Position numbers and translations under genes: made by a program. The notes beneath the pieces are model-generated. The model was not told the origin of the DNA and searched no databases. It saw only the letters and a program-made list of their open reading frames with translations. A stretch of DNA of 14,748 bases from NCBI GenBank assembly GCA_040509055.1, contig JBEVLT010000403.1, positions 1 to 14,748 of the forward strand, written 5' to 3'. Below, piece by piece: positions 1-6,659 of this stretch; position 1 is the first letter of the stretch, and each line of letters starts with the position of its first letter. The stretch comes from JAJKIP01 sp040509055. Its GTDB lineage: Bacteria > Bacteroidota > Bacteroidia > Chitinophagales > Chitinophagaceae.

Positions 1-525
1 GGCATCGTTGCGCAGCAGCTCATACAGCTTTTGCCGGTGAGGTGAATAGCGGTAGTTAAACGTGACGGTCAGTTTTTTACCTGTTTTCTGCTCGGCATCA
101 ATGATGGTCTGGCATTTTTGCTCGTCGATGGTCATGGGCTTTTCGGAGATGATATCGGCGCCATACTCCATGCCTTTGGCAATGAACTCATGATGCACGC
201 CGTCTACGGTCATCACCAGCAGGCGGTCGGGTTTGGTTTCCCGCATCATTTTGTCGAAGTCGGTAAACGTGGGACAGGAAAGTCCAAGCTTCTTCTTTGC
301 CGTTTCCACCCGGCCGGGGTTGGCGTCGCACAGCCCGACAAACTCTACCAGGTCGCTGAACTCGCGGATAACCGGCGCCCCCCACATACCGATGCCACGC
401 ACGCCTGTGCCCACCATGGCGATCCGTTGTTTTGCAGGGGAAGAGAGGCCGGCGATGGCGGTCTGGCCGATCAGGGTACCGGCTACAGCCCCGCCTGACC
501 GGAGCAGAAAGGTCTTACGATCCAT
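1..525 (-). CDS. Gfo/Idh/MocA family oxidoreductase, secreted type (5' part only, cut by the window edge)
   Basis: Read on the minus strand from the ATG at 525, the frame stays open for 175 codons to the window edge, so the C-terminal half or more is missing. Residues 1-26 look like an export signal of the kind common on Bacteroidota members of this family: an R-K-T-F-L motif near the start, a Gly/Ala-rich hydrophobic stretch, and a likely cleavage site after AIA. A Rossmann NAD(P) site follows (VGTGVRG, about 38-44), then CDAN near 66-69 and the EKP motif at 128-130, whose lysine is the usual catalytic residue of the family. NYRYSPHR near 157-164 is also typical. The family carries out NAD(P)-linked oxidation or reduction of sugars or similar substrates. 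The substrate cannot be told from this fragment. The gene is divergent from hppA. Confidence 0.92.
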   Translation of the reverse strand, partial: MDRKTFLLRSGGAVAGTLIGQTAIAGLSSPAKQRIAMVGTGVRGIGMWGAPVIREFSDLVEFVGLCDANPGRVETAKKKLGLSCPTFTDFDKMMRETKPDRLLVMTVDGVHHEFIAKGMEYGADIISEKPMTIDEQKCQTIIDAEQKTGKKLTVTFNYRYSPHRQKLYELLRNDA

Positions 526-612
526 ATGACAGCATTTTGGTTACCGGAAAGTAATAAAAGTTTCGATCCGCCGGCTACCCGTTTGCCTATTGTTACCGGA
601 ATGTGGAAAAAG

Positions 613-643
613 GCGCAAATCCGCACAGGTCAAGGGGTTGCGC
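613..643 (-). terminator. Terminator-like hairpin upstream of the oxidoreductase gene
   Basis: The arms GCGCAA (613-618) and TTGCGC (638-643) pair perfectly. The pairing can be extended inward past one mismatch. Read on the minus strand, the hairpin is followed by C and then five T residues (611-607), which is the layout of an intrinsic terminator. No gene on that strand lies just upstream within the window. It could therefore stop antisense transcription coming from hppA, or act as an attenuator in a long leader of the oxidoreductase gene. It may also be chance. Confidence 0.4.
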
Positions 644-692
644 TCTGTTAACAAATATATAAACGGTTATTCCGATTTACCCCCCTATCCCC

Positions 693-700
693 TATCTTTG
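693..700 (+). promoter_or_regulatory. Putative -7 box of the hppA promoter
   Basis: TATCTTTG matches the Bacteroidota -7 consensus TAnnTTTG and lies 37 nt before the hppA ATG. It is preceded by a short C-rich direct repeat containing two CCCTAT units. No convincing -33 TTTG was found at the usual distance. Confidence 0.6.
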
Positions 701-737
701 CCGTCCTTTTAAATTCTTATATCAAGAAGCTACTTTT

Positions 738-2975
738 ATGGACAAATTGATCTACCTGGTGCCTGTCATGGGCGTCATTGGTCTTCTCTACACCTTACTG
801 AAGTTTAACTGGGTATCAAAGCAGGATGCCGGTTCCGACCGGATGAAAGAGATCAGCAAATACATTGCTGACGGTGCCATGGCTTTTTTGAAAGCCGAAT
901 GGAAGATACTTGGCTACTTCGTGGTAATCGTGGGCATTTTGCTGGCCGTGATGGCGACCACCAACCCGCATTCGCACTGGCTGATCGCCGGGGCTTTTGT
1001 GGCCGGGGCCATCTTTAGCGCCGTAGCCGGTTATATCGGTATGCGCATCGCTACCAAGGCCAATGTGCGCACAGCGCAGGCAGCACGCACCAGCCTGAGC
1101 AAGGCCCTGAACGTGTCGTTTACCGGCGGTTCTGTAATGGGACTGGGCGTAGCCGGCCTGGCGGTGCTGGGACTGGGTGGTTTGTTCATTGTACTGAAAC
1201 AAATATTTGCGCCCGATGCGCCGGTGAATAGCGACGAGATGATCCAAACCATCGAAGTGCTGACCGGTTTTTCGCTGGGTGCTGAATCCATTGCGCTGTT
1301 TGCCCGCGTAGGCGGTGGTATCTATACCAAAGCAGCCGACGTAGGCGCCGACCTGGTGGGTAAAGTGGAAGCCGGTATCCCGGAAGACGATCCGAGAAAC
1401 CCCGCTACCATCGCCGACAACGTAGGTGACAATGTGGGCGACGTAGCCGGTATGGGCGCCGACCTGTTTGGCTCATATGTAGCTACGGTCCTGGCTACCA
1501 TTGTACTGGGACAGCAAACGGAGACCTTCATGAGCGATACCGATATCCTGAACGGATTTGCACCGATCGTGCTGCCGATGCTGATCGCCGGCGTAGGTAT
1601 CCTCTTTTCCATCGTAGGTACCTGGTTTGTCCGCATCAGCGATACGGCCGGTATCAATACCGGAACCGTACAGAGAGCCCTGAACATGGGCAACTGGGGC
1701 TCCATGGTGCTGACAGCCATTGCTTCTGCAGGACTGGTATACTGGCTGCTGCCGGAAGAAATGATCCTGCGCAACATCATCTTTACCAAATGGGGCGTGC
1801 TGGGCGCCATCGGCGTAGGCCTGCTGGTCGGCGCACTGATGAGCATCATCACCGAATATTATACCGCCATGGGCAAACGCCCGGTACTGACCATCGTTCG
1901 CCAGTCGGCTACGGGTCATGCCACCAACGTCATCGGTGGACTGGCAGTAGGTATGGAATCTACCCTGTTGCCGATCCTGGTGCTGGCCGGCGGTATCTGG
2001 GGCTCGTATGAATGCGCAGGGCTGTATGGTGTAGCCATTGCCGCTGCCGGTATGATGGCCACTACAGCCATGCAACTTGCCATCGACGCTTTCGGCCCTA
2101 TCGCTGACAATGCCGGCGGTATCGCCGAAATGAGCGAGCTGCCCAAGGAAGTACGGGAAAAAACGGATGTGCTGGATGCTGTGGGCAATACCACGGCCGC
2201 TTCCGGTAAAGGTTTTGCCATCGCCTCTGCAGCTCTGACCGCGCTGGCGCTGTTTGCCGCCTTTGTAGGCGTAGCGCTGCCGGCCGAGAACCAGCATATC
2301 GATATTTACAAGGCCGATGTACTTGCCTCGCTGTTTGTGGGCGCCATGATCCCCTTTATCTTCTCTTCCCTCGCCATCCAGGCCGTGGGTAAGGCTGCCA
2401 TGGCGATGGTGGAGGAAGTACGCCGCCAGTTCCGGACCATTCCCGGCATCATGGAAGGCACCGGCAAGCCCGAATACGACAAATGCGTAGCCATTTCCAC
2501 GCAGGCTTCTATCAAAAAAATGCTGCTGCCCGGAGCCATTACGCTGATTTCCCCCCTGATCGTAGGCTTCCTGCTGGGACCTGAAGCGCTGGGCGGTTTC
2601 CTGGCCGGCGCTACTGTGAGCGGCGTGCTGATGGGTATGTTCCAGAACAACGCCGGCGGCGCCTGGGACAATGCCAAGAAATCATTTGAAAAAGGCGTGG
2701 AAATTAACGGAGAAACTTACTATAAGAAATCCGAACCACACAAAGCTTCCGTAACTGGTGATACGGTAGGTGATCCCTTCAAAGACACGTCCGGTCCGTC
2801 GATGAACATCCTTATCAAACTGATGTCGATCGTGTCGCTGGTGATCGCTCCTACCCTGGCCCAGCTGCAGGAAAAGAAAGCAGAAGAAAAACCGGTTGTA
2901 AACGAAAAGAAAACAGAAGTGAAGACCAAACAAATCACTATATTTGACGCATCGAATACAACGTACTATCTATAA
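738..2975 (+). CDS. hppA: Membrane-bound ion-pumping pyrophosphatase, K+-dependent type
   Basis: This integral membrane enzyme hydrolyses pyrophosphate and uses the energy to pump H+ (or Na+) across the cytoplasmic membrane. The 745-residue length and many hydrophobic segments fit the family, which has about 16 transmembrane helices. The signature GGGIYTKAADVGADLVGK (192-209) and the Asp-rich DNVGDNVGDVAGMGADL (227-243) carry the Mg-PPi ligands. The segment GNTTAASGKG (483-492) has Ala487 where K+-independent enzymes have Lys, so K+ dependence is expected. The usual helix-6 gate glutamate is absent (Gly245 and Ala249 at the two known positions), whereas helix 5 has Glu183. This resembles, from memory, the Flavobacterium-type H+ pumps. 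A charged Lys/Glu-rich tail fills about residues 710-745. The gene is monocistronic, with a -7 box upstream and a terminator at 3011-3046. Ion specificity is inferred. Confidence 0.97.
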   Translation: MDKLIYLVPVMGVIGLLYTLLKFNWVSKQDAGSDRMKEISKYIADGAMAFLKAEWKILGYFVVIVGILLAVMATTNPHSHWLIAGAFVAGAIFSAVAGYIGMRIATKANVRTAQAARTSLSKALNVSFTGGSVMGLGVAGLAVLGLGGLFIVLKQIFAPDAPVNSDEMIQTIEVLTGFSLGAESIALFARVGGGIYTKAADVGADLVGKVEAGIPEDDPRNPATIADNVGDNVGDVAGMGADLFGSYVATVLATIVLGQQTETFMSDTDILNGFAPIVLPMLIAGVGILFSIVGTWFVRISDTAGINTGTVQRALNMGNWGSMVLTAIASAGLVYWLLPEEMILRNIIFTKWGVLGAIGVGLLVGALMSIITEYYTAMGKRPVLTIVRQSATGHATNVIGGLAVGMESTLLPILVLAGGIWGSYECAGLYGVAIAAAGMMATTAMQLAIDAFGPIADNAGGIAEMSELPKEVREKTDVLDAVGNTTAASGKGFAIASAALTALALFAAFVGVALPAENQHIDIYKADVLASLFVGAMIPFIFSSLAIQAVGKAAMAMVEEVRRQFRTIPGIMEGTGKPEYDKCVAISTQASIKKMLLPGAITLISPLIVGFLLGPEALGGFLAGATVSGVLMGMFQNNAGGAWDNAKKSFEKGVEINGETYYKKSEPHKASVTGDTVGDPFKDTSGPSMNILIKLMSIVSLVIAPTLAQLQEKKAEEKPVVNEKKTEVKTKQITIFDASNTTYYL

Positions 2976-3010
2976 ACGCATTCGAAAAGACTAATCATAA
3001 CCATTACTTT

Positions 3011-3046
3011 AAGTCCTGCTGTGTCTACAGTGGGACTTAGTTTTTT
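3011..3046 (+). terminator. Intrinsic terminator of hppA
   Basis: An 11-bp stem pairs 3011-3021 with 3028-3038 and includes two G-T wobble pairs. The loop is 6 nt. A run of six T residues follows at 3041-3046, two bases after the stem. The hairpin starts 35 nt after the hppA stop codon. Confidence 0.85.
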
Positions 3047-3147
3047 AGGACCTTTCTGCTTTGGCCATGCTTTATACGCTTAAGGTTCTTCAGGCTGAAA
3101 CAATCCCTCAACCCGGCACAGTCCTTAAAAAAACCCTCCCCATAATC

Positions 3148-3197
3148 CTGTACCGATTTCATAAGGATGCTCCAACCAGCAAGGCAACTTTAAACCT
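3148..3197 (+). repeat. Intergenic repeat, copy 1 (upstream of the DUF721 gene)
   Basis: This 50-bp stretch matches 3599-3648 at 41 of 50 positions without gaps. Both copies end in the identical string CAAGGCAACTTTAAACCT and run on into AT-rich TTAAAC-type repeats. Copy 1 lies between the hppA terminator and the DUF721 start and leads directly into that gene's presumed promoter. It has no coding potential that I can see. Confidence 0.75.
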
Positions 3198-3216
3198 TTA
3201 AACCCTTAAACCTGTT

Positions 3217-3224
3217 TAACTTCG
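3217..3224 (+). promoter_or_regulatory. Putative -7 box for the DUF721 gene, nearly leaderless
   Basis: TAACTTCG followed by CG resembles the -7 box TAnnTTTG in the form seen elsewhere in this window (TACCTTCG, TATATTCG). Only four bases separate it from the ATG at 3229. If it is a real -7 box, transcription would begin at or next to the start codon and the mRNA would be leaderless. Confidence 0.45.
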
Positions 3225-3228
3225 CGTT

Positions 3229-3510
3229 ATGGGTGAATTTTCCATCAGTGATGCAATACGCCAGTTCCTGGACCAAAGCCGGATCAAAGGCGATATACAG
3301 GCCATGCAGATCGAAGATGCCTGGGAGCAGATCATGGGAAAGACCGTTGCCCGCTACACCGATAAGCTGCAGGTATTCGGCGACAAGCTGATCATCACCA
3401 CACACGTGGCGCCGCTGAAGAACGAACTGCTGTACCAGCGGGAAAAGATCAAACAACGCGTGAACGAAGCCCTGGGAAAACGGGTGATCAATGAGGTGGT
3501 GGTGCAGTAA
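3229..3510 (+). CDS. DUF721 (DciA-like) domain protein
   Basis: This small soluble protein of 93 residues matches the DUF721 family. It has the conserved WEQIMGKTVARYT segment (32-44), then a beta strand region LQVFGDKLIITTHVAP (47-62), and the helix LKNELLYQREKIKQRVNEALG (63-83) with the typical L-x-x-E-L pattern. Family members include DciA, which loads the replicative helicase DnaB in bacteria that lack DnaC or DnaI, so a role in replication initiation is plausible but inferred. In many Bacteroidota I expect this gene beside recF. Here it stands alone, flanked by two repeat copies and convergent with the ABC permease operon. The start is supported by the nearby -7-like box and the family's usual N-terminus. 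Confidence 0.88.
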   Translation: MGEFSISDAIRQFLDQSRIKGDIQAMQIEDAWEQIMGKTVARYTDKLQVFGDKLIITTHVAPLKNELLYQREKIKQRVNEALGKRVINEVVVQ

Positions 3511-3598
3511 CGAAAGGTGGACGAAGTTTCAGAGGTTTAAAGCTTAAATTTTATTGCGGCAACCGTCCCTTTTACGAAATAACCTATTCGTTTTAAAG

Positions 3599-3648
3599 CT
3601 GCATCGGTTTAATAAGGGTACTCCAGCCGTCAAGGCAACTTTAAACCT
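3599..3648 (+). repeat. Intergenic repeat, copy 2 (downstream of the DUF721 gene)
   Basis: This is a direct repeat of 3148-3197 with 9 mismatches in 50, most of them transitions. It lies in the 219-bp gap between the convergent DUF721 and permease genes. It is followed by TTAAAC-type AT-rich sequence and by CCTGCTTAAGCTTC (3674-3687), which loosely resembles CCTGTTTAACTTCG after copy 1, so the homologous unit may be longer. I see no gene in this gap. Confidence 0.75.
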
Positions 3649-3729
3649 TAAACATTAAACTCTACACACACTAACCTGCTTAAGCTTCATCAACCTGTTC
3701 AGCCTCCGAAGCTATTACCCTTATACTTT

Positions 3730-4776
3730 TTAAACTTTCACCCTCGGGTCCACTATCGCATACAGGATATCCGCCAGGATATTGATAAGGATAAAGAAGG
3801 CGGCCGCTACCAGTACCGAGCCCATGACCACCGGGTAGTCCAGCTTTTCGAGGGCATCCACCGTCACCTTGCCGATACCCTGCCATCCGAAAATATATTC
3901 CACGAAGAAGGCGCCGGCCAGCAGTTCGGCAAACCAACCCGTTACGGCAGTGATAACGGGGTTCAGCGCATTGCGGAGCGCATGTGTCCAGATCACCCTT
4001 CTCTCCGGCAGCCCTTTGGCATAAGCGGTACGGATATAATCCTGCTGCAGCACATCCAGCATGGCGCTGCGCGTGAGCTGGGTAATGATAGCCAGCGGGC
4101 GTATGCCAAGCGTAACGGCGGGCAGGATCAGGTTGTGCAGTGTCAGCCTTCGTTCGCCGGTCAGCTCGTCGATGTCGAACCAGCTGCCGGAAATATGCAG
4201 CCCTGTCCAGCCGGTGAGCACAAAACCGAATACATACGCGATGATAATGCCCATGAAGAACGAGGGTGCCGAAATACCCACGATACTGCCAAACACAGCC
4301 GAGGTATCCATCCAGGTATTTCGTTTTACCGCCGCAAGCACGCCAAGCGGAATGCCGATCACGATCGCGATGAACATGGCGGCCGCAGCAAGCATCAACG
4401 TGCCCGGCAGGGCCTTCAGCAGGATATCACCCACATCGCGCCGGCTTTGGTACGAGCGGCGCAGGTAGGGCAGCTTGAGCCCCAGCTTTGTATCGCCGCC
4501 GATAAAGAACCCCTTTAGTTGTTTGGCGGCGATCTCATCCCTGCCATGGATACCAACAGGCGACACATCGTTGAGGTAAAGCAGGAACTGCTTCCATTTG
4601 GGTTGGTCCAGGTACAATTCTTTGCGGATATTGGCCTGTGTGGCCGCATCGCCGGTTTGCCCCATCACCAGGCGCGAAGGATCGCCAAAACCCTGGAACA
4701 GGAAAAAAACCAGCATCACCACCCCGATCAGTACGAGGAGGCCGTAGCCAAGCTTCTTTATAATGGAGCGGAGCAC
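3730..4776 (-). CDS. ABC transporter permease of the DppB/OppB type (orphan)
   Basis: This 348-residue inner-membrane protein belongs to the peptide/nickel-type BPD_transp_1 family. It has an N-terminal helix (about 9-30), a long periplasmic region, and further helices from about 120 onward. The cytoplasmic EAA loop that docks on the ATPase is visible as AYAKGLPERRVIWTHALRNALNP. The C-terminus ends in DPRVKV, near the usual DPR ending. The start is GTG and overlaps the stop of the DoxX gene by one base (TAGTG), so translation is probably coupled. No OppC partner, ATPase or binding protein is next to it, since the downstream gene is on the other strand. Partners must be encoded elsewhere if it works as a transporter. 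The substrate is unknown; peptides are the family's usual cargo. Confidence 0.93.
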   Translation of the reverse strand: MLRSIIKKLGYGLLVLIGVVMLVFFLFQGFGDPSRLVMGQTGDAATQANIRKELYLDQPKWKQFLLYLNDVSPVGIHGRDEIAAKQLKGFFIGGDTKLGLKLPYLRRSYQSRRDVGDILLKALPGTLMLAAAAMFIAIVIGIPLGVLAAVKRNTWMDTSAVFGSIVGISAPSFFMGIIIAYVFGFVLTGWTGLHISGSWFDIDELTGERRLTLHNLILPAVTLGIRPLAIITQLTRSAMLDVLQQDYIRTAYAKGLPERRVIWTHALRNALNPVITAVTGWFAELLAGAFFVEYIFGWQGIGKVTVDALEKLDYPVVMGSVLVAAAFFILINILADILYAIVDPRVKV

Positions 4777-6041
4777 TATTTGATTTTATTGTTCTCCAGC
4801 GGAGCGGGTATGCTGTCGGCCGGGATGACAGGCGGCAGTACCGGCTGCGGTACCACCAGGGTTCTTACCTGGCGGGTGGCTTTGCTTAGCCCGTGATGGC
4901 TCCATTTGCCCAGGATCGTTCCCTCCTTCAGCAGGTACACGCAGGGATTGGTGCGGGCTGCTGTCCGGATGGCCGTGTTATCGCTGGTAAAGACCGGGAT
5001 GCCGGCAAGCGGTGTTCCGGCAAAATGAGCAATGGCCTGCTCCCGCTGCCGGGTGATCGCATATACCGGGATGCCTTTTTCGCGGGCCGCCGTATAAAGC
5101 GCTGCAAACTTATCTTTCCACTTCGATACCGGCACCGAAAAGTCTTCGCAATACAGCAGGATGGCGTAAGGCTGCGCCAGCACGATGCCAGCAGAATCCT
5201 GGTCGGTGGCGCCACGCAGGATAAACCCGGAAATGGGCGGCACATTGTTTTTGCCCTTGCGCACTACCTTATCGTAGCGGCTGACAAACTGGTACGTGGA
5301 GTCGAAATCGGCCGGGAACCGGTCGGAAGTAAACTCCAGCTGCCGGCCCTGCTTGCTGTACACAAACGTGATGACCGTGCTATCAGGTACGGCATTGGCC
5401 GGCTTTTTCATTTGCTCCGGGATATTGTTTCCTTTTTTATAAGGCAGGCAATCGAATACCGGCAGGTAGCTCAGGGTGTACCACTGGATGGCAAAGCTGA
5501 CGATGGTAACCAATAACATGATCCGGGTATTGGCCCGGTAGCTGAGAACGGGGCGTATCCACCGGCGCTTCACAAACAGGAAAACGATCAGGATGGTGAG
5601 CGCCACGTCTTTCAGGAACGAGGTCAGCGGTGTGATGGGCAGGCAGTCGCCGAAGCAGCCGCAGTTGGTGAATTTGGGCGACCCGTCGGCATTCTTTGCC
5701 AGGAAGGCATAAGCCGTAAGGAAAGTAAAGAATACGATCAGCAGCAACAGCAGCCAGCTGAACAGCTTCATCCGCCACCCAAGTAACAAAGCGGCGCCCG
5801 CGATAATTTCGAAAGCGATCATCACCACCGACAGGAACAGGGAGTGATCGTGCAGGAAACTGAATAATCCGGTCAGCGCATTTTTCAGGAAAAAAGAACT
5901 CCCGGCCAGACCATTGTTCCAGATCTCGAAAAACTCTTCCATCTTATAAGCCAGCCCCAGCGGGTCGTTGGCCTTTACCAGCCCTGAGAAAATAAACAGA
6001 AGACCTACAACGATCCTGCAAATGGTAACCAATGTCTTCAT
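4776..6041 (-). CDS. DoxX/MauE-like membrane protein with C-terminal thioredoxin-like domain (BT_3928 family)
   Basis: The 421-residue protein starts with four or five hydrophobic helices (about 5-23, 68-88, 92-114, 143-158, 173-192) of the DoxX/MauE type, including the RIVVGLLFIFSGLVKANDP opening typical of DoxX-like proteins. Between helices 3 and 4 lies a Cys cluster, C127-G-C129-F-G-D-C133, and another Cys is at 198. The rest (about 220-395) looks like a thioredoxin-fold domain: AILLYCEDFS, GIPVYAIT, IPVFTSD and a probable cis-Pro in TNPCVYLLKEGTILGKW. It has no CxxC active site. The family resembles BT_3928 of Bacteroides. A role in envelope thiol-disulfide or quinone-linked redox chemistry is inferred. 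The gene lies 17 nt after DUF1599 and overlaps the permease start, so the three form an operon. Confidence 0.88.
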   Translation of the reverse strand: MKTLVTICRIVVGLLFIFSGLVKANDPLGLAYKMEEFFEIWNNGLAGSSFFLKNALTGLFSFLHDHSLFLSVVMIAFEIIAGAALLLGWRMKLFSWLLLLLIVFFTFLTAYAFLAKNADGSPKFTNCGCFGDCLPITPLTSFLKDVALTILIVFLFVKRRWIRPVLSYRANTRIMLLVTIVSFAIQWYTLSYLPVFDCLPYKKGNNIPEQMKKPANAVPDSTVITFVYSKQGRQLEFTSDRFPADFDSTYQFVSRYDKVVRKGKNNVPPISGFILRGATDQDSAGIVLAQPYAILLYCEDFSVPVSKWKDKFAALYTAAREKGIPVYAITRQREQAIAHFAGTPLAGIPVFTSDNTAIRTAARTNPCVYLLKEGTILGKWSHHGLSKATRQVRTLVVPQPVLPPVIPADSIPAPLENNKIK

Positions 6042-6058
6042 ACGCGTGTTTTACCGGG

Positions 6059-6601
6059 TTAATCTGGATTTTCGATCAGTATCAGGGCAAAGACCCCGTA
6101 ATTGATGATATCATGGTAGTTGGCATCGATGCCTTCGCTGATCAGTGTTTTGCCTTCATTGGCCAGTATCTGACGGATGCGCTGCAGCTTCATCAGGATA
6201 AGGTCCACAAAGCTTTCCTGGCTCATGCTGCGCCAGGCTTCGCCGTAGTCGTGGTTCTTATCTTCCATCAGCTTTTTGGTAAGGGTCACGTGCTTACCGT
6301 ACAGTGTTGCTACTTCGGGCAATTCCAGCTCTTCCGGTGCACCGCCCGGCAGCTCCAGCTGGATCAGCCCGATGACGGCATAGTTGACGATGCCCCTGAA
6401 CTCGGCACTGATATCGTCGGCCACCCGTTGCTGCTTTTTTACCTGGATGGTGCGGATGCGCTGCGCCTTGATGAAAATCTGGTCCACGATCGAGATGGTC
6501 CGCAGTACCCGCCAGGCCGTTCCGTAGTCCTTTGCTTTCTTCAAAAATATATCCCTGCAGGAAGAGATCGCTTCATCGTATTGCCGGTCGGTTGCGGTCA
6601 T
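6059..6601 (-). CDS. DUF1599 domain protein with an internal duplication
   Basis: The 180-residue soluble, mostly helical protein matches DUF1599. The ATG at 6601 (MTATDRQYDEA) is chosen. The frame stays open further upstream, but that extension would run through both promoters and into the start of folP. Two copies of one unit are visible: KDYGTAWR (24-31), KAQRIR (45-50), IVNYAVIGLIQLE (71-83), and then HDYGEAWR (117-124), KLQRIR (138-143), IINYGVFALILIE (165-177). The biochemical role is unknown to me. The all-helical pattern and the family's reported links with nucleotide modification suggest a nucleotide-related function, but this is weak. It is the first gene of the operon with the DoxX-Trx protein and the permease, and is divergent from folP. 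Confidence 0.9.
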   Translation of the reverse strand: MTATDRQYDEAISSCRDIFLKKAKDYGTAWRVLRTISIVDQIFIKAQRIRTIQVKKQQRVADDISAEFRGIVNYAVIGLIQLELPGGAPEELELPEVATLYGKHVTLTKKLMEDKNHDYGEAWRSMSQESFVDLILMKLQRIRQILANEGKTLISEGIDANYHDIINYGVFALILIENPD

Positions 6602-6624
6602 AGCAGCTGTAATTGACTTCTTTC

Positions 6625-6632
6625 TATCTTTA
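6625..6632 (+). promoter_or_regulatory. Putative -7 box for folP
   Basis: TATCTTTA differs from TAnnTTTG only at the last base and lies 27 nt before the folP ATG. It is only four bases from the opposing box of the DUF1599 operon. Confidence 0.5.
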
Positions 6633-6636
6633 GCTT

Positions 6637-6644
6637 CAAAAATA
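6637..6644 (-). promoter_or_regulatory. Putative -7 box for the DUF1599 operon
   Basis: Read on the minus strand, TATTTTTG is a full match to TAnnTTTG and lies 35 nt before the ATG at 6601. The two divergent promoters are interlocked: each polymerase would cover the other's -7 box. Confidence 0.5.
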
Positions 6645-6659
6645 ACGAAACAACGGGTA

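Noticed and set aside
1473..2297. Open reading frame of 274 codons opposite hppA
   Set aside because: It is antisense to the pyrophosphatase core with no family features. It arises from the GC-rich codon pattern of hppA.
3511..3729. Possible small gene or RNA between DUF721 and the permease gene
   Set aside because: Only the repeat copy and AT-rich motifs are visible, with no convincing frame or stable hairpin with a T-run.
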